Origin: DUPU01 sp050952465
Lineage (GTDB): Bacteria > Bacillota > Dehalobacteriia > Dehalobacteriales > Dehalobacteriaceae
Length of the DNA: 64,000 bases
Assembly: GCA_050952465.1 (NCBI GenBank)
Contig: JBMNKZ010000002.1
Span: 269,351 to 333,350 of the forward strand
Direction: 5' to 3'
Position numbers and translations under genes: made by a program. Positions 49,858 through 59,607 of the stretch are shown piece after piece; position 1 is the first letter of the stretch, and each line of letters begins with the position of its first letter. The notes below the pieces were generated by a model. The model saw only the letters and a list, made by a program, of their open reading frames with translations, ran no database searches and was not told the DNA's origin.

Positions 49858-52151
49858 TAGTTTTTACCTTCCTTCGCTTTCAGTTCTTTTATTGCTTTCA
49901 GCACCTTTTGCGGCGTGAACGGTGCATCCGTTAATCGAAGCCCGGTTGCATTATATATTGCATTTGCAATAGCAGGCAGTACAGAAACAATCGGGGGCTC
50001 ACCGAGGGATTTTGCACCATACGGGCCATGGGGATCACAGGTTTCCACAAATTCTGCTACCAGTTCCGGGATGTCCAACGTGGTCGGAATCTTATATTCG
50101 AGGAAAGTGCCGCCGTGAAGCAAACCTTGATCGCTAACAGCTAACTGCTCCATGGTAGTAAAGCCAAATGCCTGGGTTACCCCTCCGTAAACTCCACCCT
50201 CTGCCATCTGCCGATTAAACACTTTGCCGCTGTCATGTACGGAAACAATCTTCTTCACATGGATCCGCCCGGTTTCCATGTCCACCTCGACTTCTGCCGC
50301 TTGCACGCCAAAAGGATAGGTTGGCGCCAAATTGCCATATCCGGTTTCATCTAGCAATACTGCTGCCGGACGATATTCACCCATAGCAACAATCGGTGCA
50401 CCGCTCCGTTTCAGGCAAACCTCACGTAATGCCTCTTCCAATGTCATTAGAGCATCTCCGCGGTAATTTAATATTTTGCCCTGTTCGATCGTGAGTTTGC
50501 CACTTCCGGTAATGAGTGTGATGCTATCCAAAATCTCTTTTTTCGCTTGATCACATGCGGCAAGTACTGCATTGGCCAAAATGGTTGTCAGTTTACTGCC
50601 ATGGGTACCCGTGGCAAAAGGCGTATGCTGGGTATCACCCATGATCACCCGAACTGATTGCGGGTCTACACCAAATTCCTCAGCCACCACCTGGGCTAAG
50701 ACGGTTTTAGAACCCTGCCCAAATTCCGCTTCACCGGTAAATACCGTCAGCTGGCCGTCCATATCACATTGCAATAACGCGCTGTCGCCGGGAAACTCCG
50801 GATCCCCAGCACGGCTGCCTGCCGCATGAACCAAAGAAGCGCAACCGACACCGCGACCATATTGATGGTTCTTACCGCGCAATTCATCCCAGCCGATCAA
50901 TGCCTTAGCCCGTTCCATGCATTCCCGCAGACCGCAACTACTGATGTGATAGCCGTGGATACTGATAGAATTCGGTTCGATATAATTCTTTAAACGTAAC
51001 TCGGTAGGATCCATACCTAACTTATCGGCGATAATATCGATCGTACTCTCCAGGGCAAAGTGCGCCTGGGGATTGCCATATCCCCGGTATGCTGCAGTAG
51101 GTGTGCGATTTAGTCGAACACCCTTGGTGAATACCTCCACTGAATGAAATTTATATGTAGTATCAGCACGATAACTGGCCACCCCTAGTACCCAGGTACC
51201 GGCCACCCCATATGCGCCCACATCACCTAGATATTCGGTTTTTCGGGAAAGGAAATGGCCTTCCTTATCCACCGCCATGGTGACCTTTACAATCATCTCT
51301 ACAGAAGGATGGGAATCGTAGAATTCTTCTTCCCGGGTACGAGTGAATTTAGCGGGGCGATGGGTTTTCATGGCCAAGATAGCCGCAATAATCGGTGTAA
51401 TCTGCTCACTCTTGCCACCAAAAGCACCACCCATAGTCATCGGGCGCAAAATAACCTTGTTCAAAGGTAAGTTACAACGTAAAGCGATGTCCTTCTTTAA
51501 ACGGTGCCAAGCTTGGGAACCACAATAGACTGTTAGTTCTCCGTTAACATAAGTCGCAGTGGCACTGTTTGGTTCTAAATACCCCTGTAATAAATGGGGG
51601 AAGTGATAGGTCTCGGAAACAATCAGATCGGCTTTGGCAAAGTCACCCTCCACGTCACCGCGTACGGAATGTAAATCCATCAACAAATTACTGTCTGTAC
51701 CCGGGCAGGCTAAAGGGGCACCTTCTTTTAATGCATCCTCCAGATAAAACACGGCGGGTAATACCTCATAGTCCACCTTAACAAGTTTGACAGCTTCCGC
51801 CGCAATCACCTCGCTATCCGCCGCCACAACAGCAACAGGGTCTCCTATATAGCATACTTCTTTATCAGCAAGCATCCATCCGTGTTCTTCCCCCAAATTA
51901 CTGTTCTCCCACAGATCTTCGGCCGTCAGTACAGCACGCACACCAGGCAACGCCTTGGCAGCAGAGGTATCAATTTTGAGAATTCGAGCATGGGCATGGG
52001 GACTGTGCACCATCTTGCCGTACACCATGTTTCGGAAATAAATATCATCACAATAGTTTGCTGTGCCATTGGCTTTTTCAAGGGCATCGATACGAGCTAT
52101 GTTTTTTCCGATTAAATTTAGTTTACTAATGAGAAACACCTCCAAGCTCAA
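49857..52151 (-). CDS. Molybdopterin-binding hydroxylase large subunit (xanthine dehydrogenase family), set 2
   Basis: A 764-residue catalytic subunit with MTMGGAFGGKSEQ, TPTAAYRGYGNPQ, GEAEFGQGSKT and the C-terminal AKSLGEPP motif (catalytic Glu about residue 718). It is the first intact gene of the operon. The listed start is TTG 52151; a strong GGAGGTG site lies just inside it, so translation may instead begin at a rare codon about eight residues later, close to SKLNLIGKNIARIDALEKA, where the alignment with set 1 begins. Partnered with the HcrB-like FAD subunit it may dehydroxylate rather than hydroxylate its substrate. Confidence 0.9.
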   Translation of the reverse strand: MSLEVFLISKLNLIGKNIARIDALEKANGTANYCDDIYFRNMVYGKMVHSPHAHARILKIDTSAAKALPGVRAVLTAEDLWENSNLGEEHGWMLADKEVCYIGDPVAVVAADSEVIAAEAVKLVKVDYEVLPAVFYLEDALKEGAPLACPGTDSNLLMDLHSVRGDVEGDFAKADLIVSETYHFPHLLQGYLEPNSATATYVNGELTVYCGSQAWHRLKKDIALRCNLPLNKVILRPMTMGGAFGGKSEQITPIIAAILAMKTHRPAKFTRTREEEFYDSHPSVEMIVKVTMAVDKEGHFLSRKTEYLGDVGAYGVAGTWVLGVASYRADTTYKFHSVEVFTKGVRLNRTPTAAYRGYGNPQAHFALESTIDIIADKLGMDPTELRLKNYIEPNSISIHGYHISSCGLRECMERAKALIGWDELRGKNHQYGRGVGCASLVHAAGSRAGDPEFPGDSALLQCDMDGQLTVFTGEAEFGQGSKTVLAQVVAEEFGVDPQSVRVIMGDTQHTPFATGTHGSKLTTILANAVLAACDQAKKEILDSITLITGSGKLTIEQGKILNYRGDALMTLEEALREVCLKRSGAPIVAMGEYRPAAVLLDETGYGNLAPTYPFGVQAAEVEVDMETGRIHVKKIVSVHDSGKVFNRQMAEGGVYGGVTQAFGFTTMEQLAVSDQGLLHGGTFLEYKIPTTLDIPELVAEFVETCDPHGPYGAKSLGEPPIVSVLPAIANAIYNATGLRLTDAPFTPQKVLKAIKELKAKEGKN

Positions 52152-52643
52152 AACCGGCTTAGTTTAATAACAACTTCGGGTAGTTCGGACATCCCTATCT
52201 AATTTAGAAGGAACTATGGAAAAGTTTTATCGCAACCCTCCTTCTCTTGACTTTTTTAACCATGTGCTCCCTTTCTTCTTTCTCTTTTTATGAACTTCTT
52301 ATTGCTTGTTATCCACTGCTCTTCCCATCGACAAAACAAGTACTTACAGAGAATGTTTTATAGTATTAAATATCGTGATTATGAATGTGAACGACTGAAT
52401 TAATGCTGATAAAGTGTTAACATTTTAGTGTGTTAAACTGATGAAACTAGGTATATTATCTCATATAATGAGATTTAATGTAATATGTTGTCGAATATTT
52501 TCGAACGAAAATTTATCCCAATTTAGCTATTTCAGTTATACCACAGTGTAATCAATAGCTAACAATTCTCTAAGGCTCCCTCATTAATGGTCGGGGATAC
52601 ACCTGTTGAAGTTAAGGACTGTTCCTCGGGAACTGGAATGTCA
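52152..52643. promoter_or_regulatory. Promoter region of the hydroxylase operon with two palindromes
   Basis: About 490 AT-rich bases with no gene. Two perfect inverted repeats stand out: ATCTCAT-ATA-ATGAGAT (52458-52474) and ATTTTCG-AA-CGAAAAT (52497-52512). Both fit dimeric repressor or activator sites upstream of the 11-gene operon. The XRE-cupin regulator at 54841-55456 is a candidate binder, an inference from proximity. Confidence 0.45.
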
Positions 52644-53482
52644 TCAAATAAGAATGATAAGAACTGTGCATCTCCTGATAAGAGTATTAAACCTAATAAT
52701 TAACACAATAGTTGAAATGATTGTTGTGAAATGTACGTTGAGGTTCTTAGTTTTTACAAATGTTCTCGCAGGAGAACGCCATGCCCCTGGATCCCATCTG
52801 TGCATCCAAGTATCTTCAACAGCTGCCCAAAGGCAGGCAATATTGCTGGATACCACTGGTTTGCCCAGCTTTTGCTCCAAATCTATCAGCGATATAAAGA
52901 CCCTCAACATTAGTACAACTAATGAAAATAGCCTCCGACTCCGGCACATCCGTACGCATTACCAAATCAGTAATGCTCTCCACGGACTGCGTGCGCAGTG
53001 TCTCCGCTTCCACAATTTGCAATCCATTCATCGCAGTAACCCTAATTCCGTTATTCTCAAAGAATTCTTTTTCTTTTTCATTGATATCATCCGTATACGG
53101 GGTCACCAGCGTGATTGTTCTTACACCCAACTCTTTCATTGAATCAATCATAGCCTGGGAGGCTGTCACCACCGGGCAATGGCAGTGTTCTTTAATTGTC
53201 TGAATAATATGAGAATTGCCTTTTACGCCTGAAATGAAGCTGCCGCTGGTACAGGCATAGACAACTACCTCAGGAAACACCGTCGCCAGCATTTTGGCGG
53301 CATGATCCAGATCCCGCTCCATAGCCTTTAATGTTTCCTCGGTGGTATCATCCAGCAAAACACGAGTAGAATAAAAATTAAAATCCTTTAGATGCTGCAC
53401 ATCGATAAAATTCAGGCTCCATGCGAATATTCACCGAAGGTAAAATCAAACCGATGCGTCTCTTATCAATGGCATTATGCAT
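52644..53482 (-). pseudogene. Asp/Glu racemase-superfamily (maleate isomerase/AMDase-like) gene, frameshifted
   Basis: The start ATG 53482 (AAGGAG upstream) opens RRIGLILPSVNIRMEPEFY, then the frame shifts by one base near 53401, continues through LKDFNFYSTRVLL, VYACTSGSFISG (first active Cys) and ISCTNVEG (second active Cys), and shifts again near 52885 into LEQKLGKPVVSSNIACLWAAV. The second shift is explained by one extra T in a TTT run. Both catalytic cysteines are kept, so the enzyme would be a maleate isomerase, hydantoin or aspartate/glutamate racemase-like protein if the frames were joined. The exact 3' end is uncertain. It lies upstream of the hydroxylase operon on the same strand. 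Confidence 0.7.
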
Positions 53483-53566
53483 AGTGTAGAGTCTCCTTAC
53501 CTGGTAAAATTTTTAGTACCAATAATTTTCATCACTTTTTTTGTATAGATTTGCTAAAACACATAC

Positions 53567-54395
53567 TTAGTCGATATACGCCGTACCTATGGCAGTAATC
53601 TCCACCACACCGCTGAGAACAATACCTTTAACACCGTGATCCCAATCCACATGGACGGTTAGATCACCGCCAGGTTGATGCAGTGTTAGAGCAGATATTC
53701 CTGCCTGCTGCTGATCTGCCAAAGAAGCAGCCAGGGCACAGGAACCAGAGCCGCAACTATTTTCCCACACCAGGGTCTGTGCAGCATCAATATAAACGAC
53801 AGGACGCATGAAACTTGTTTCCAGCCGGTAATACATAATGCCGAAAGAAGAGAATCCACACCTTGGGCTGCTAAAAATTCCCGTGCCGCTTCAATATCAC
53901 CGTCTTTCGGATCACGCTCCCATAATACAAAATGGCTGATACCTTCAAAATCACGATGCTGTATCTTCCGAAATAATCATCCTCCCCATGCAGAATCTGC
54001 TCAGGGATAGGCATTGAAACACTGGCCAAACACTTATTGTCGGCACCGAGATTACCCAAAGTAGCCTCGAGTATGCCCTTATGTCCGGAAACCTGGATAG
54101 CAATCTTACATTCTTCTTCCTTGAAATTGCGCACATCAAGCCCACTTTCATCCCTCAAAGCAAGCCATGCAGCAAAACTGCGTGAAGCATTGCCGCAGAA
54201 CTCACCGCCCGCCATATCCATGCGCACAGTCCCGCTGCTAGTTTCCTCATAATAAAACCAACCTGCTCCGCTCCGACATTACACTGTTGCATAATTGCTC
54301 CGGCAACCCTTGCTGTACTGCTCCCTGGGTACGGGATCAAGGACAAACACAGTTGTATTACCGCTGGGATTCACTTTCAAAAAACGCAGTTTCAT
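53567..54395 (-). pseudogene. DapF-like epimerase/racemase gene with several frameshifts
   Basis: Joined fragments give a diaminopimelate-epimerase-fold protein: MKLRFLKVNPSGNTTVF, VAGAIMQQCNVGAEQVGF, MDMAGGEFCGNASRSFAAW (first catalytic Cys), GISHFVLWERDPKDG, and ENSCGSGSCALAASL (second catalytic Cys). At least four single-base frame changes are needed: an extra G in GGG near 54306, a missing T in a T run near 54256, one missing base near 53970, and one near 53857. The ATG at 54395 follows GGGGAAAT. Relatives include DapF, histidine racemases and 2-methylaconitate/methylitaconate isomerases. It is either decayed or mis-sequenced. Confidence 0.75.
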
Positions 54396-54840
54396 ATTTC
54401 CCCAATTCCTTCTTATTTTGATATTATAGTTAGTTATGTTACTATGAACAACTTTTACAATTATTTCAGTATGAATTAAATATATCACAACATTTTAAGT
54501 TATTCAATACCTCTTGGTTATAGTCTATAATAATTGATAAGTCAATATTATCTTAAGTATTTCTTTTATTAATGCATATTTTTTTACAGTAGGACACTAT
54601 TTTAGCCTGATTCTCCTTGGTTTTTCAGCTTTAACCTATACTTTTAAGCTGATTTATTCAGATATAAAATGGTTAGATTTTCAATATTCATTTCAAGCCG
54701 CCAGATTTTGCCAGGTTAATTTTCAGTAATATTTAAAAAACGATATAGCCTAGCAGATTATTCCATGATATAATTAAAGAAAGCACTACATTTCCACGTC
54801 GAATAATTTAATGTGCTGGAAAAGGGAGGAACTCTAGTAC

Positions 54841-55456
54841 ATGCAAAAAGAAATCGGACAAAAAATAAAAGCACTTCGTTTGGCAAAGGGCTTAACCTTA
54901 AAGGATGTTTCAGAACAAACTGACCTTTCGGTCGGCTTCCTTTCCATGTTGGAAAACGGTCGTACCACAACCGCACTAATGACATTAAAAAGGATTGCTG
55001 ATGCGCTAAACGAAAATATCTCTACCTTTTTTACCGGTGACAATATGCAGGAATCAACGAACCGTCAAGTGTTCTACCGCAGCTACAACCGAAAGATTCG
55101 TAGTTTAAACGGAGAATATATCTATTACAGCTCTGGGAAACGAAAATAAAGAATTTATGATGGATCCGATGGTGGTTGAGCTTTTGCCAGGGCAAAAGGA
55201 GGAAGATGTCATCCAGTTCAAGCATAGTGGCGAGGAGATCACTTATGTTTTAGAGGGCGTGCTAACCTTTTATCTTGATGGCCAAGAACACGTACTCTAT
55301 CCAGGTGACAGCTACCATGGCTTCGGTGATGTACCACACAATTTCGTCAATCTGTCTAACAAAGTAGTAAAAGTTTTATATATCATAACTCCCCCGATTT
55401 GGCAAGACCATCAACGGGTGGGGCCTGAAACACAGGACGAGGTAAAAATCGACTAA
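54841..55456 (+). pseudogene. XRE-cupin transcriptional regulator, one frameshift
   Basis: The N-terminal part (residues 1-65) is a helix-turn-helix of the XRE type (GQKIKALRLAKGLTLKDVSEQTDLSVGFLSMLENGR) and the C-terminal part a cupin (EEITYVLEGVLTFYLDGQE, YPGDSYHGFGDVPHNFVN), together about 205 residues, the usual length of such regulators. The frame breaks near 55137: removing one G from a GGG run joins YYSSG to NENKEFMMDP. It sits upstream and divergent from the racemase, DapF-like and hydroxylase genes and is the best candidate for their regulator. A terminator follows. Confidence 0.8.
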
Positions 55457-55463
55457 ATGCAAG

Positions 55464-55504
55464 AATGCCCATTTCCTAAGCCATGGCTAGGAGATGGGCA
55501 TTTT
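55464..55504 (+). terminator. Terminator of the XRE-cupin gene
   Basis: Stem AATGCCCAT (55464-55472) / ATGGGCATT (55494-55502) with an inner TCCTA/TAGGA pairing, followed by TTTT. The insertion sequence begins two bases later. Confidence 0.85.
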
Positions 55505-55506
55505 AA

Positions 55507-57319
55507 CGGTAAGTAACTAGTCAATCGGGGTGTTTATGCAGAACGGTTACCATTTGTAGGAAGATAGTTATAAATTTTACCAAGCAACCGACATTAAACA
55601 CCCCTTTAGTACAGAAAGAAAATATTTGTAACAGCAGTACGGAACAAAAAGGCAACACTTAACTAAGCCGGAAAAGCCGGTTAGGAAAAAGGGGGTGTTT
55701 TGGATAAATATATTTTAGCCGGAGGCCGCAGATAACCACGCCCGTTGCCGGATTAAGGCCTGAAGCCTGTTTTTGATAACGGCGATTACCTCGGCCAACC
55801 ATCGGTTGGGGGCTAACCTAACATGCCGGTAACGGCCTGAGCCGACAATATTTCCCGCCACATTCAGGATCAAACGTCTGATGGTATTTACCTCATAATG
55901 GGTGGCGTTATGGGGCAGCAGGGCCAACCGGAACCAATTCAGAAGATTATACGCCAGGATTTTGATCCACATGAAAGCCGTGTTGCGCAGCATTTCGTGC
56001 TGGCTGGTTTGATCCAGGCCCAGCCCGACTTTTAGTTCGTCAATCCTGTTTTCGACATTGCAGCGCTTGTTGTACCAATGCCAGACTTCTTCAGAAGTCA
56101 AGTCTTCCATGTTGGTGACTATTGCCTGGTATTCATAGGACTGAAAGTCAAAGCTCAGCTGTCCTCGCTCCTCCTTCGGCTTTTGCCGTTCGCGGATGAA
56201 AATGAACCTCCTGGCTCTCTCCCAGGTGGGCAAGGGCAGCCTTATCTCAGCGGCGGAGTAGGTATCATCCAGTTGCTGCCAGGCACCATGCTCATTGAGA
56301 TAACTGATAATCTTCCACATTCCGCTGGTCAGCTTGGCCTTGCACACGTATTCGATACAATTATCTTCCAGATAGATAAAGTTTTTCTCATCAAAGAAAC
56401 CTTTATCGAGCCGGATTCCTTTAATCACCATTTTGCTTGAATCAAGTCTGCCCAAGGTCTTCTGCAAGAAGTCTAAAAAGCTTCCGTTACTGGTGGTCTT
56501 ACCGCCATACAGACCGGCATTGACCAGCTCACCGGTTCCGGAGATAAAGGCAACCTTGGTTTTGTAAGAGGCCCGGCCATGGTAGCGGGGGTTATAGCCG
56601 ACCTCGGAGCCTTCTTGGCTGCCGAAAACTGTGATCACGCTGTCATCAATGTCCAGCCACACTTCCCGGGGGCCGTCCAGGTCAGCCTTGAGGGAAAGCA
56701 CAGCATCATTTACACGGCGTAGTTGCTCGATATGTTCCGGCGTAAGATGAGATAGCAGGTATCGCATGGTGCGTTCATCGGGAACCTGGTCGATCTCTTT
56801 TATCTTATGGTAACCGGGGTCGTGTTTCAGTGCTTCCATGTGGGAGAAGCGCAACAGACCGAGAGCCGCGCAGTCAATCATGGTCTCGATGAGTTCGGCG
56901 GCGCTGTATGTACAGTTGTGATGCCTGCTGACCGTAAAATGCTGCCGCAACATATCGGAAAACTCAATAGCTTGCTTCAGTGCTTCGAACAGGCCAAAGT
57001 TACCGTAAGCCGTAACGGTGGTGTTATCGAAGGTGACAGGCAAACTGGTTTTGGCAACTAATCTCTGCAGCCGCAGCGCAGCATTCTGGCAGCGGCGCTC
57101 CCGGTCTCTTTTTTGCTGCCGGGACAAGTTTTCTTGTTGATTATTGGTAAGTACCTGTGCTACCATTATAGAGGAGGATCCCTTCCTTCCGGGTGGTTTT
57201 GTGTAGATACTTACCAATTCCGGATTGAATAAGGATCTTCCTTCTTTTTTGCTAAATTTTTTTCTGATTTTTTGGATTTCAAGCCATGTGGCGCAAGGGT
57301 TCTTTGTGGTTACTTACCG
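55507..57319 (-). mobile_element. IS1380-family insertion sequence
   Basis: An 11-bp terminal inverted repeat CGGTAAGTAAC is at 55507-55517 and, inverted, at 57309-57319, enclosing one transposase gene. The bases next to the ends (TTAA and GATG) are not a matching target duplication, so either the true ends differ slightly or the element arrived by recombination. It lies between the XRE-cupin terminator and the 3' end of argD. Confidence 0.75.
55715..57217 (-). CDS. IS1380-family DDE transposase
   Basis: A 500-residue transposase. The N-terminal part is helical and DNA-binding-like; the catalytic core shows LDIDDSVITVFGSQEGSEVGYNPRYHGR (first Asp), GIRLDKGFFDEKN (second Asp) and WYNKRCNVENRIDELK (catalytic Glu), the family signature. 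The frame is intact, unlike its neighbours. The start may be TTG 57217 or ATG 57166. It is nearer 50% GC than the surrounding arginine genes, as expected for a mobile gene. Confidence 0.92.
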   Translation of the reverse strand: MVSIYTKPPGRKGSSSIMVAQVLTNNQQENLSRQQKRDRERRCQNAALRLQRLVAKTSLPVTFDNTTVTAYGNFGLFEALKQAIEFSDMLRQHFTVSRHHNCTYSAAELIETMIDCAALGLLRFSHMEALKHDPGYHKIKEIDQVPDERTMRYLLSHLTPEHIEQLRRVNDAVLSLKADLDGPREVWLDIDDSVITVFGSQEGSEVGYNPRYHGRASYKTKVAFISGTGELVNAGLYGGKTTSNGSFLDFLQKTLGRLDSSKMVIKGIRLDKGFFDEKNFIYLEDNCIEYVCKAKLTSGMWKIISYLNEHGAWQQLDDTYSAAEIRLPLPTWERARRFIFIRERQKPKEERGQLSFDFQSYEYQAIVTNMEDLTSEEVWHWYNKRCNVENRIDELKVGLGLDQTSQHEMLRNTAFMWIKILAYNLLNWFRLALLPHNATHYEVNTIRRLILNVAGNIVGSGRYRHVRLAPNRWLAEVIAVIKNRLQALIRQRAWLSAASG

Positions 57320-57340
57320 GATGGTTACAATCATATAATA

Positions 57341-58539
57341 TTATGAAACAGCTAAAGCTTCTTCCAAAATGGCGACAGCCTGATCCACCTGATTAAACGT
57401 AATATTTAAAGGGTGGAAGAAATCTCAACACCTTAGGCCCCGCAGTCAATAGGAGTAAGCCTTTTTCTAAGCATGAAGCCACAATACCAGCAACTTCCTT
57501 GTCACATTCCGCACCCAGGAGGAGTCCTTTTCCTCTGACATCTTTAATAAAACTATACCTGTACTCTTTCAATCCTTCCAATTTACAGCTTAAATACTCT
57601 CCCATGGCATCCGCATTATGCAGCCAGAGTCTTCTTCCAATATTGCAGTTAGAGCTAGCTACTCCGGCCGCTGTCACTAGAGGGTTCCCCCCAAAGGTAG
57701 AGGCATGGTCCCCCGGTTGAAATCCTTCCGCCACCTTTTCTTTGGCCAGCAAGGCTCCGATGGGGGCACCTCCCCCCAGGGCTTTGGCCAAAGTCATAAT
57801 ATCCGGTTCCACTCCGTAATGCTCATAAGCCAAAGAGCTTCCCGGTCCGTCCTAACCCACACTGCACCTCATCGACAATAAAGAGTAAATTGTTATCATC
57901 ACATAATTTCCGCACACCCTTAATGAAAGCATCATCTCCCGGTAGAACACCGCCTTCTCCCTGAACCGGTTCCAGCATCACAGCGCAAGTATGAGAGTTT
58001 ATGGTTCTTTTAAGAGCTTCTAAATCATTAAAAGGAGTATAGGAAAATCCTTCCGGCAGAGGTTCATAACCCTGATGAAACTTTTCTTGTCCGGTAGCGG
58101 TCAAAGTGGCCAGAGTACGACCATGAAATGATTTCTTCATGGTGATGATCTCATATTTATCTTTTCCCCAATGCTTTTTAGCATACTTGCGAGCCAATTT
58201 GATTGCTCCCTCATTGGCTTCCGCCCCACTGTTAGCAAAAAACACCTTATCAAAAGCGGAGTTTTCCACGAGCAGTTTTGCTAATTTCACTTGGGATTCA
58301 ATCCAATATAAATTTGAGCAATGAAATAAGGTATTTGCCTGGTTAGCAACCGCTTCCACTACTTTTGGATGACAGTGTCCTACATTGTTTACGGCTATCC
58401 CGGAAACAAAATCTAAGTATTCCTTACCGTCAGCATCCCAGACGTAGGCCCCTTTTCCCTTAACAATGGCGAGAGGTAATCGTCCATAAGTATTCATCAC
58501 GAATTTTTGACCTTCAGCCATAATTTCTTGATTATTCAT
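57341..58539 (-). pseudogene. argD: Acetylornithine aminotransferase with two frameshifts
   Basis: The gene starts at ATG 58539 (GAGGAGGAAT site) and encodes a class III aminotransferase with GIAVNNVGHCHPKV, NSGAEANEGAIKLAR, KKSFHGRT, FIVDEVQCGLGRTGKLF and later DHASTFGGNPLVTAAG. Near 57836 an extra G in TTTGGC breaks the frame; deleting it continues into AYEHYGVEPDIMTLAKALGGG, which holds the PLP lysine. A second extra T near 57414 makes a false stop; removing it leads on to an end at 57341. Both indels are in short homopolymers. If real, arginine synthesis at this step would depend on another aminotransferase. The gene is last in argC-J-B-D, next to the insertion sequence. Confidence 0.85.
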
Positions 58540-58586
58540 AAAGATTCCTCCTCATGGTCAACTCTCAAAATCCTTTTCTGACAAAC

Positions 58587-59480
58587 TCAAACTTTTTCTA
58601 CCATAGTGCCAATTCCCTTATTGGTGAAAATCTCCAATAGGATACTATGAGGAATGCGTCCATCAATAATATGAGTGCGTTTTACACCCGCTTCCAGTGC
58701 CTTGACACAGCATCTTACTTTGGGAATCATCCCCCCCGCGATGATACCGCTAATTATCAAACCTTCTACCTGATCCGTTTTAAGCCTGGCAATTTTGGAT
58801 GACTTATCATTAACATCGGCAAAAATTCCTTCCACATCGGTCAAAAGCATTAACTTTTCCGCTCCTAAAGCGGCAGCTATTTCTCCGGCCACAGTATCAG
58901 CATTTATATTATATGTCTCGCCATCGGCTCCGACACCAACGGGGGCGATCACCGGAATATAACCATTAGTAGTCATAATGGTTTCAATAATCCCGATATT
59001 AATCCTTTCCACCTCACCTACAGCTCCGATGTCGGCTTCGATTTCATTACCATCTTCATCAGAGGTTATGGCATATTGTTTACGCGCCAAAATCATCTGC
59101 CCATCCTTACCGGATAAACCCACGGCCTTACCACCCAATTGATTAATTTGGGCCACAATTTCTTTGTTTACTTTGCCTACCAAAACCATTTCCACAATTT
59201 CCATCGTTTCCGCATCGGTAACCCTTAGTCCATTAACAAAGTCTGATTCAATATTCAACCTTTTTAATAACTGGGTAATCTCGGGGCCTCCTCCATGGAC
59301 TAAAATCGGATTCATGCCCACCAGTTTCATTAAGATTACATCATTCATCACGGCCTTCTTTAATTCACTATTAATCATAGCGTTTCCGCCATATTTAATT
59401 ACAATAGTTTTTCCGTGAAATTTCTGAATATATGGTAAAGCCTCAATTAATACATTAGCTTTTTCTAGGGTAATACTCAT
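58587..59480 (-). CDS. argB: Acetylglutamate kinase
   Basis: A 297-residue amino-acid kinase. VIKYGGNAM (phosphate loop), LVHGGGPEI, NGLRVTD, GLSGKDG and the C-terminal GGMIPKVRCCVKALEAGV and HIIDGRIPHS are typical ArgB motifs. It phosphorylates N-acetylglutamate, the second step of arginine synthesis. I use ATG 59480 (AAAGGAAG site) rather than the TTG at 59501. It lies in the argC-argJ-argB-argD operon. Confidence 0.96.
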   Translation of the reverse strand: MSITLEKANVLIEALPYIQKFHGKTIVIKYGGNAMINSELKKAVMNDVILMKLVGMNPILVHGGGPEITQLLKRLNIESDFVNGLRVTDAETMEIVEMVLVGKVNKEIVAQINQLGGKAVGLSGKDGQMILARKQYAITSDEDGNEIEADIGAVGEVERINIGIIETIMTTNGYIPVIAPVGVGADGETYNINADTVAGEIAAALGAEKLMLLTDVEGIFADVNDKSSKIARLKTDQVEGLIISGIIAGGMIPKVRCCVKALEAGVKRTHIIDGRIPHSILLEIFTNKGIGTMVEKV

Positions 59481-59580
59481 GGTGCCGACTTCCTTTCCCA
59501 AGTACTTATATTCAAAATCATTTAATTAACCCTTATTTTAATAAAAATATTTAAGAGTTATCCTAAGTATAGTGAAGGGA

Positions 59581-59607
59581 AGAACATAAACATAAAACTT
59601 ATGTTCT
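59581..59607 (-). promoter_or_regulatory. Perfect inverted repeat at the argJ/argB junction
   Basis: AGAACATAA (59581-59589) and TTATGTTCT (59599-59607) form a 9-bp stem with a 9-base loop that overlaps the argJ stop. There is no T run, so it is likely an intercistronic stability or partial-termination element. Confidence 0.45.

Noticed and set aside
42721..52115. Many plus-strand reading frames opposite the hydroxylase operon
   Set aside because: They lie entirely within minus-strand genes of recognised families, lack ribosome sites and reflect the higher GC of the island.
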